Source of the DNA: Reticulitermes lucifugus
Taxonomy: Eukaryota; Arthropoda; Insecta; Blattodea; Rhinotermitidae
Reading direction: 5' to 3'
Assembly (NCBI GenBank): GCA_026260175.1
Contig: JAKCWW010001042.1
Location: 476 to 25,391, forward strand
Length of the DNA stretch: 24,916 nucleotides
The notes beneath the pieces were generated by a model. It saw only the letters and a list, made by a program, of their open reading frames with translations. It did not search any database and had not been told where the DNA came from. Below are positions 19,601 to 24,916 of the stretch, one piece after another. Position numbers and translations under genes: made by a program. Each line of letters opens with the position of its first letter. The stretch's first letter is position 1.

Positions 19601-19906
19601 ACTGGAAAGAAAAATTTAATGTGACACTGCTCCTATTGGACATTAGTCCTTAAAAAAAAAGGTCTGCAGTAATACCATTTTCATGGGATTTGCTGTTATA
19701 TTTTTATGGGGTTTTTGGTATGTGATTGACAAGAAAATTGCTTTGAAGGTCAGGAAATGATATTCTTATGACAAATGTATGTGCTAAATAATTTTGAGTC
19801 TGCGTTAATAGTGACTAGAATAGGTGCCACCCTGTCTCATGAGTAAAGCATAACATTTGAATGCAGGGATTAAGATACACACTTGTATTTGAACCATTTT
19901 TGGATA

Positions 19907-19985
19907 TATTACAGGCAGACCCCACTCTAACAAGACTTTTTAAAGCAACAAATGAAAAATAATCAAAAGTCAGAAATCAAGAATT
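19907..19985. repeat. Possible terminal repeat of a pogo-type element
   Basis: TTACAGGCAGACCCCACTCTAACAAGAC starts at TA, then CAG, and is followed by AAAGTCAGAAATCAAGAATTTT. This resembles the end of some CENP-B-type transposons as I remember them. No partner end was located. Confidence 0.25.
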
Positions 19986-20118
19986 TTATTCCCTAAAATG
20001 AAACACAAGAAGAGGAAACGGGTCAGTACGTGTGTTGTTAAAAATGAATGGAAATATGTCCTATAAAAACAGTGGGGAAATTATTATTTTCCATGCTTTC
20101 ATTGTCATTTCTATTGGC

Positions 20119-20793
20119 TTAAATAGTTCCACGGGACTGCTTCAGTTCAGAAGATTTTGAACATGGAAGTTTGAATTTGGATGATGATTCAAGTGGAGGT
20201 ATATGCTTTGATGTGAGCAAAAATTCGTAATGTGAATCTTTGTGAAGGACCCTGCCTAATAAAATACAAGGAGAAATAATTCTAGACTTCAATGCATTTG
20301 GCTTCCCACATTCAATTGTCTTTAGGAAGGGGTAGAAACTATTCCATAGCATCCACACCAACTCTGGGGTCCACCAAACATTAGATGGGTCCCAGGGGAT
20401 CATGTCTTCGTGGCAGATTGCGTAAATGAGCACAGGGACAATTGTACTGTTTACACTGGTACTATTACAGGGTGTCTCACTAATCTTTGCCCTCAACATA
20501 GCAGCCTTCATGGGAGCTTTTTCACATTCAAAGCGTGCATTCACTAGGAACGTCTTTTTTTACCTGCACTTCATCTTGCCTTATTTCAGACAAGGGTTTT
20601 GAAGTGCTGACCTCCAGCATCTAAGCAGGTCTTGCACCTTCTGAAAATATTTCTGGATGCACAGTACAGTTCTTGCAAAGAATGTGGACTTTCCCACATT
20701 TTCTTGGCTTCTGTTAATTCCCTGAATAATAGGGTCCATGGTTGATTTAACGTAACGGTCGGAAATTGTTTCTTTGAAAATCACAGGTCCCAT
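20119..20793 (-). pseudogene. Unrecognised broken coding sequence, two open segments in one frame
   Basis: The segments 20793-20581 and 20544-20119 on the - strand are in the same frame and separated by only two nearby stops (20583-20581 and about 20562). The first begins MGPVIFKETISDRYVKSTMD and includes IQKYFQKVQDLLRCWRSALQ. The second includes AAMLRAKISETPC, HEDMIPWDPSNVWWTPELVW and LWNSFYPFLKTIECGKPNAL. Amphipathic and tryptophan-rich composition over 220 codons looks like former protein-coding sequence rather than chance. I do not recognise the family; it could be a decayed transposon gene or a host gene fragment. No splice sites that would remove the two stops are obvious. Confidence 0.45.
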
Positions 20794-20989
20794 GATTTTA
20801 AGTAAATGTGGGTCATCCTGTTGCGTTTTTTTGCAAGTAGAGTATCGGTAATTAACGTCAAACTCTACTTACTGTTTAAAACCACACATTTTTCTCTGTG
20901 TGATTGTAAACAGCCTGAATTGGGCTTGAATTATGCTGAAACATGTAGTTGTAATTGTGTTTTAAACAATAAGTGGTGTTTGATGGCTA

Positions 20990-21180
20990 ATTATTGATGA
21001 ATTTCACATGATTTGTTCGCATTCTCAGCATTTAGACAAAGAAAGGGAAGCTGCGCGGAATGCATGGGGATTTTCACGACATCAGCATCTGTTAATTTGC
21101 CTGTTTATGTTCCTAATTAATGTGAAACATGCTTCATCCAAGAACAATACAAATTTCTGTCTTGTATTTTGTCCAGCACT
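20990..21180 (-). pseudogene. Scrap of a Tc1/mariner-like transposase
   Basis: The - strand reads FLDEACFTLIRNINRQINRC, then after a stop REN-PHAF. This matches the (W)TDEACFTL.G.VNR.NCRYW..ENPHA segment around the first catalytic Asp of a transposase-like family common in insects. The Asp of DEA is present. Only about 40 codons are recognisable. Confidence 0.6.
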
Positions 21181-21630
21181 GAATGTCTGATTCATTATCC
21201 TTTTACTGATCTGTATATTGTTCTTTTACATAGCACTGTAAACACAGAGCATTGTTTCTATGACACATGTAGTTTGCAAAAGTACTGCAAATGAACACAC
21301 TTTGTTCAACAGAATACACTTCTCAAATGCACTAACAACGTTTTGTCTATGATATGTAGAATGACTGAGCAGCCATATCATGTAGCAGTGCAGATAAGAT
21401 GACAGAACACTCACAACTAATCCTGTGGGAATCTGCAAGCAGATCAGCCTTTTTAACCTTCACTAAGTTAGTTCTAGGCCAGTAACCCTTCTTAAATTTC
21501 GCCCTCCACCTCCCAAGTTCATTAATGTTAACCTTTCAAACATTGCCTGTTTTATACAATGATATGTATTGATAACCAACTTGTACACAAATTATAAAAA
21601 CCAATACTCAACACCTTTATACAAACTCCA
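21181..21630. other. Intergenic stretch, no gene recognised
   Basis: A 70-codon open frame on the - strand (21438-21226) has no recognisable domain. Nothing else is seen before the inverted repeat begins. Confidence 0.4.
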
Positions 21631-21694
21631 ACATTAATTTTCAGTTTTTTAACCAATGAATGCACTTTTTATTTTTGTAATTTTTGTTCACTTT

Positions 21695-21737
21695 ACCCTA
21701 CATATGTTTCGGCTGTAACTCGGCCATCATTAGGGGC
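21695..21737 (-). ncRNA. Hammerhead ribozyme-like motif, left arm, core mutated
   Basis: On the - strand CTAATGA (21733-21727) stands where the right arm has CTGATGA, so core position G5 is A. Stem II is GGCCG/CAGCC with one mismatch, and GAAA (21710-21707) and GTA follow. Loss of G5 is expected to abolish self-cleavage. Confidence 0.65.
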
Positions 21738-22314
21738 ACCTTGTTAAGTACACTTCACTGTTCACTGTCCATTTGGCACTATCACACAACCGTTACTCCG
21801 TTCAAGGCTACTATTCACATTGAGAATCACCAGTATATAGAATTTCTTCAAGTTGTTTCTTGAATTGTCTTGGTATATATAGTATTTGTCTTGTGTTTGA
21901 AGTATATAGTCTAGCACTATAAATTGTGAATGTAGAGTACTATGTCATTGGTAGTTGTTGGAATCGTTAAAATTATTATTATTAAAATGGTTAAAATTGC
22001 TGGCAGTTGGTCTTGTATAGAGGTTGACTCAGTCACAACTACGCAACAACAGCAGCAGGATACGGACGTCAGCCTCTAAACAAGAACCAACTGCCAGCAA
22101 TTTTAACCATTTTAATAATAATAATTTTAATAATTTTAACGATTCCAACAACTACCAACGAAATAGTACTCTACATTCACAATTTATAGTGCTAGACTAT
22201 AAACAACTTGAAGAAATTCTATATACTGGTGATTCATAATGTGAATAGTAGCCTTGAATGGAGTAATGGTTATGTGATAGTGCCAAATGGACAGTGAAGT
22301 GTACTTAACAGGGT

Positions 22315-22354
22315 ACCCCTGATGATGGCCGAGTTACGGCCGAAACATATGTAG
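22315..22354 (+). ncRNA. Hammerhead ribozyme motif, right arm, core intact
   Basis: ACCC (22315-22318) can pair with GGGT (22353-22356) as stem I. CTGATGA (22319-22325) is the invariant CUGANGA. After one extra U (22326), GGCCG (22327-22331), loop AGTTA, and CGGCC (22337-22341) form a perfect 5-bp stem II. GAAA (22342-22345) follows; then C-ATAT-G makes a minimal stem III, and GTA (22351-22353) is an acceptable NUH cleavage triplet with U16.1 pairing A15.1. Counting A as the cleavage-site base leaves GGGT for stem I. The unusual part is the extra U between A9 and stem II; one viroid hammerhead is known to carry an extra base there. Confidence 0.72.
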
Positions 22355-22448
22355 GGTAAAGTGAACAAAAATTACGGAAATAAAAAGTGCATTCGTTGGT
22401 TAAAAAACTGAAAATTAATGTCAAGATGCACGGTGAACACAATGTAAA

Positions 22449-22495
22449 ATTAAACTCCATGTTTCGATGCCTTAATGCATCATCTTCAGGGGACA
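22449..22495 (-). ncRNA. Hammerhead-like motif at the outer side of inverted repeat 2, degenerate
   Basis: On the - strand CTGAAGA (22489-22483), one extra U, GATGC (22481-22477), a 6-nt loop, GCATC (22470-22466) and GAAA (22465-22462) reproduce the core and a perfect 5-bp stem II. After it comes CATGGA, so the U16.1 position is G, and no stem I partner is clear. It appears inactive. Confidence 0.55.
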
Positions 22496-22510
22496 CTACA
22501 TTTAAAAAAC

Positions 22511-23134
22511 ACAAACACACAGCACAGTTTTTAAAATCTTCATTAAAAACATTATCGTCACACCACACAAGTTAATGCAGCGTGTTGGTTAGTTGATAAG
22601 TAACATTTCGTGGAAATGGGAGTATTGCTGAATACAAGCATCAGAATCACTGTGTAGCCTAATGCGGGCTTCGTCCTACAAAATATTAGGAATGTTATAA
22701 GACTATGAAGGTTATAAAGTTTTATTAATATATAAAACTTGCAAAAATTGAGTTGATCGAAATACTAGGTGCTTGGGTGATATTGCCTAGGTACACCTCC
22801 CGTTATATGCTTCCTTCTCCTTTCACACACATTCATAACACAGTCACCATCACATAAACATCATCCAAGCATCTTGTACTTATTTCGATCAACTCAATTT
22901 TTGAGAGTTTGAAATATTAATAAAACTTTATAACCTTCATATTCTTATAACATTCCAAATATTTTGTAGGATGAAGCCCGTATTAGGCTACACAGTGATT
23001 CCGATGCTTGTATTCAGCAATATACCCATTTCCACGAAATGTTACTCATCAACAAACCAACATGCTGCGTTAACTTGTGTGGTGTGACGATAATGTTTTT
23101 AATGAAGACTTTACAAACTGTGCTGTGTGTTTGT
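22511..23134. mobile_element. Long inverted repeat 2: second Penelope-like pseudo-LTR pair
   Basis: The left arm 22511-22781 and right arm 22861-23134 are inverted copies around a 79-nt centre. By eye they match at about 90 percent or more; for instance AACATTATCGTCACACCACA (22549) is mirrored by the complement at about 23077-23097. The left side continues outward through the degenerate hammerhead-like motif to about 22422, where it directly abuts inverted repeat 1. The right arm stops short of that motif, so the right copy is truncated. No coding sequence is present. Confidence 0.65.
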
Positions 23135-23666
23135 AAGTCCACTTGTCATGGTATGTAACATGGCTACGAGTACAAAATAATGAACAGTAAAACTTTTATT
23201 TAGACGTTACACAAAACGTATTACAGTTGTATTACAAGAATACGCCTTTTTCAGCTGCCACTATCACAGCAGTTGTAAGACCTTTAATCCACTGTATACA
23301 CAGATGTCATCAAGTTTTTTATAAATATATATATTTGACACTGATTGTGCTCTTCATCAAACTGCTTCAAAACCAAGCTTATTACTTTAAACACAAGTCT
23401 TCCATTGTCCTATTAGGAACACCTATTTTATTTTGTAGTCTATACTATCAAAAAAAAAGTACTGTACAGCACTGAGGAAGTATATTTCTTGTAATAACAT
23501 ACAGTGCTTGACACATACAATTTTATGAACTCTCATAGTACATGTAGTATTATATCATGAAATATAATCATACACTGATGAAGTAAGTGGGTGGATTATC
23601 AATTTGTACATTGTCTCCATCTCTGGCAAGTTTGTAAGGCCAGCAGTAACTTATTTCTTGTATCTG
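23135..23666 (-). other. Probable derlin-2 3'UTR
   Basis: On the - strand downstream of the derlin stop, AATAAA occurs at 23432-23427 and 23200-23195. ATTACAAGAA near 23231 and its inverted counterpart near 23488 hint at another repeat of the Penelope type, but the match is short. No coding sequence is seen. The true transcript end cannot be fixed. Confidence 0.5.
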
Positions 23667-23772
23667 TCACTGTTGATTTGGGCGACGTTCTCCCCAGTCA
23701 AAACCACCTGCCCGATCCTCTGGCAAGGGTGTATAGTCTGGGTCCTGAGGGCGTTCATCAAACAGAGATTTC
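23667..23772 (-). CDS. DERL2: Derlin-2 last coding exon: cytosolic C-terminal tail
   Basis: On the - strand the exon encodes (L)KSLFDERPQDPDYTPLPE and DRAGGFDWGERRPNQQ, with TGA at 23669-23667. In derlin-2 the cytosolic tail reads, from memory, L....FD.P.EDPNY.PLPE.RPGGF.WG, so family and position are clear. The acceptor is TTTTAG (plus 23778-23773); the first base completes a Leu codon begun in the upstream exon (phase 2). In the family the end W-G-x-G-x-x-L-G is the SHP box that recruits the p97/VCP ATPase. Here only the WGE part is kept and RRPNQQ replaces the rest, an oddity discussed in the findings. Confidence 0.92.
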
Positions 23773-24239
23773 CTAAAACAGAGTTGAAATGACAGAATGT
23801 TCTTGACAGTGTGCTGCTTATACTGTGATAACTTAATTCGCTCTCATTCTCACTGTATCCCTAGACCCATGGAAAATAAAACAAGTGTTTGTTACACTTT
23901 TAAAAAACAGTTAATATGAATTATATACACCAAACAGGAAGAGAGCAATACAGTCTTCTTTAGAATATAAGTGCAAAGCAGCATTAGTGTTCATGTTAAT
24001 AATGGGGTTCCTAACTAGTTTTGTTTCAAACATGGTGCATACAGTAACCTTCTGTGTCATTTGAATTATCATGCTGCTGAGAAAGTAATATGTCTTGCAC
24101 AGAAATGATTAATTTAAATATTTTCTACTCACATATTGACATGGTTTTGTGTACTCGCACATATTAAATGCAAGTGCACTTCCTGGCCAAAAAAGCGTAA
24201 TGGAATTTAAAGATCTAAGATAGGAGTGTAAAGACTTAC
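23773..24239 (-). other. Derlin-2 intron
   Basis: GTAAGT (plus complement at 24239-24234) and TTTTAG (ending at 23773) bound a 467-nt intron. It shows no recognisable element. Confidence 0.85.
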
Positions 24240-24403
24240 AATACTTGTGGCGTGTTGAGCAACCGGAACCCTCCACGCTGGTTTGGGAATACATCTTCCA
24301 CAAAATAATATGTGTGTCCCACAGCCATGCCTACAAGGTCCACCCAGATGGTATTGCCTAATAGCACTGAGAATGCTAGTAGCACCCACGGTAAGTATGG
24401 TGC
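24240..24403 (-). CDS. DERL2: Derlin-2 internal exon: last two membrane segments
   Basis: The exon encodes [40 protein letters not shown] and [14 protein letters not shown](L). Derlins are multi-spanning, rhomboid-like but inactive ER proteins that help move misfolded proteins to the cytosol for degradation. The segment includes the fifth and sixth membrane helices, the latter with the conserved GxxxG (GMAVG), and the HxYxFxEDVFPN loop typical of derlin-2/3. The acceptor CTTTCAG ends at 24404 and the donor GTAAGT starts at 24239. The exon is 164 nt, entered at phase 0 and left at phase 2, matching the next exon. The earlier exons (about 145 residues) lie beyond the window's right edge. Confidence 0.95.
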
Positions 24404-24916
24404 CTGAAAGTACAATGGATGATAGGAACAGTATTGCTTCTGCTTGTATTAAGGTTCACATTTCTTGTGGGCATATTTTATCTTAATGGCGCTGACAAAA
24501 TGATGTCACCCACATAAAAATTCTGTACATAACTTGCAGACACTGCAGTCCTGCTTCATAAATTCATAGCTGAACATTTGGAGAACATAATGGATGGAAT
24601 AACCAGATTCACTTGCAGCACACATCAAATTTACTGTGTACAAAAATATCGCTGCTAGTTTCAAAATGACACACTTCAAATTGTGCAATAATTAGGTTCC
24701 CGAAGGTCTGATGCAAACTGAATTTTGTGCAAGTTGGAATTCAGTATATGGTCAACTATGTATGTAGGTGTATACATATATGTATACACACACCATACTG
24801 AATCATCGTAAACACAGAAAATAAACATTCACTATGAAAATCTTAGTCTACGTTTCCCTTTTGAGCTGCTCCTTCAATCTGTTTGTCTCTTAAGTGACTG
24901 TGAGAGCTCTCAACCA
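24404..24916 (-). other. Derlin-2 upstream intron (partial), nothing recognised
   Basis: No derlin exon ending in ...GLLNFQ or similar is seen on the - strand here. A short ATACATATATGTATAC palindrome is at about 24772-24787. The rest is unremarkable AT-rich sequence. Confidence 0.45.

Larger units (their letters stand above)
21631..22421. mobile_element. Long inverted repeat 1: head-to-head pseudo-LTRs of a Penelope-like element
   Basis: The left arm 21631-22028 and right arm 22068-22421 are inverted copies around a 39-nt centre. Both arms begin at the outside with ACATTAATTTTCAGTTTTTT. By eye they match at over 90 percent, except for an extra stretch of about 45 nt in the left arm (about 21859-21905) and a 7-nt CACTGTT duplication near 21767. 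Each arm carries a hammerhead-type motif pointing outward. Ribozyme-bearing inverted pseudo-LTRs are known from Penelope-like retroelements, and GATGATGGCCGA...CGGCCGAAAC is a phrase typical of them. No reverse transcriptase remains. Confidence 0.65.

Noticed and set aside
21631-22421. Palindrome as a cloning or assembly inversion artefact
   Set aside because: The arms differ by a 45-nt indel, a 7-nt duplication and scattered substitutions, so they are old independent sequences.

Overview
The window looks like arthropod nuclear DNA, most likely from a large-genome hemimetabolous insect. It is AT-rich, its genes have introns with GT-AG borders, and it is crowded with decayed transposons of several classes. 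Two short repeats (about 5036-5170 and 6240-6345) and a LINE tail resemble sequences I associate with cockroaches and termites. That narrower placement is memory-based inference and was not searched.

Two host genes can be supported, both partial and lying tail to tail. PPTC7, a mitochondrial PP2C-type phosphatase, is on the + strand, with its last four coding exons at 9322-9501, 10682-10880, 12133-12389 and 13447-13496. Their splice phases are compatible and together they run from the GVADGVGGW motif to the stop. The 5' exon(s) were not found and probably lie left of the window. Derlin-2, an ER membrane protein of ER-associated degradation, is on the - strand, with its last two coding exons at 24240-24403 and 23667-23772. 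Its upstream exons lie beyond the right edge.

Layout. 1-6700 is rich in CpG and in DNA-transposon debris: a LINE 3' tail (1-245), a PIF/Harbinger remnant flanked by TTA (975-1687), a pogo/Tigger-like remnant with a 25-bp tandem array (2545-3325), and tRNA-derived SINE fragments. 6736-7370 is a hAT remnant on the - strand, and 7393-7800 is the (TAA)n-tailed 3' end of a retroelement with a terminal stem-loop. 9322-13496 is PPTC7. Its introns hold a SINE, a second copy of the LINE tail, and two antisense fragments of a non-LTR retrotransposon C-terminus that nearly fill the last intron. 13500-23200 is intergenic or 3'UTR, with a dead Tc1/mariner-superfamily transposase (15790-16945), an unrecognised broken reading frame on the - strand (20119-20793), a second transposase scrap (20990-21180), and two adjoining long inverted repeats (21631-22421 and 22511-23134).

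The most interesting signal is in those inverted repeats. The right arm of the first carries a near-complete hammerhead ribozyme motif (22315-22354) in a setting typical of Penelope-like retroelement pseudo-LTRs. The left arm carries the same motif with a core mutation. The second repeat carries a related, more degenerate motif that shares an unusual extra nucleotide next to stem II. A second broad signal is a drop in CpG density near 6.7-6.9 kb that persists to the right edge, as expected if that part has long been methylated in the germline.
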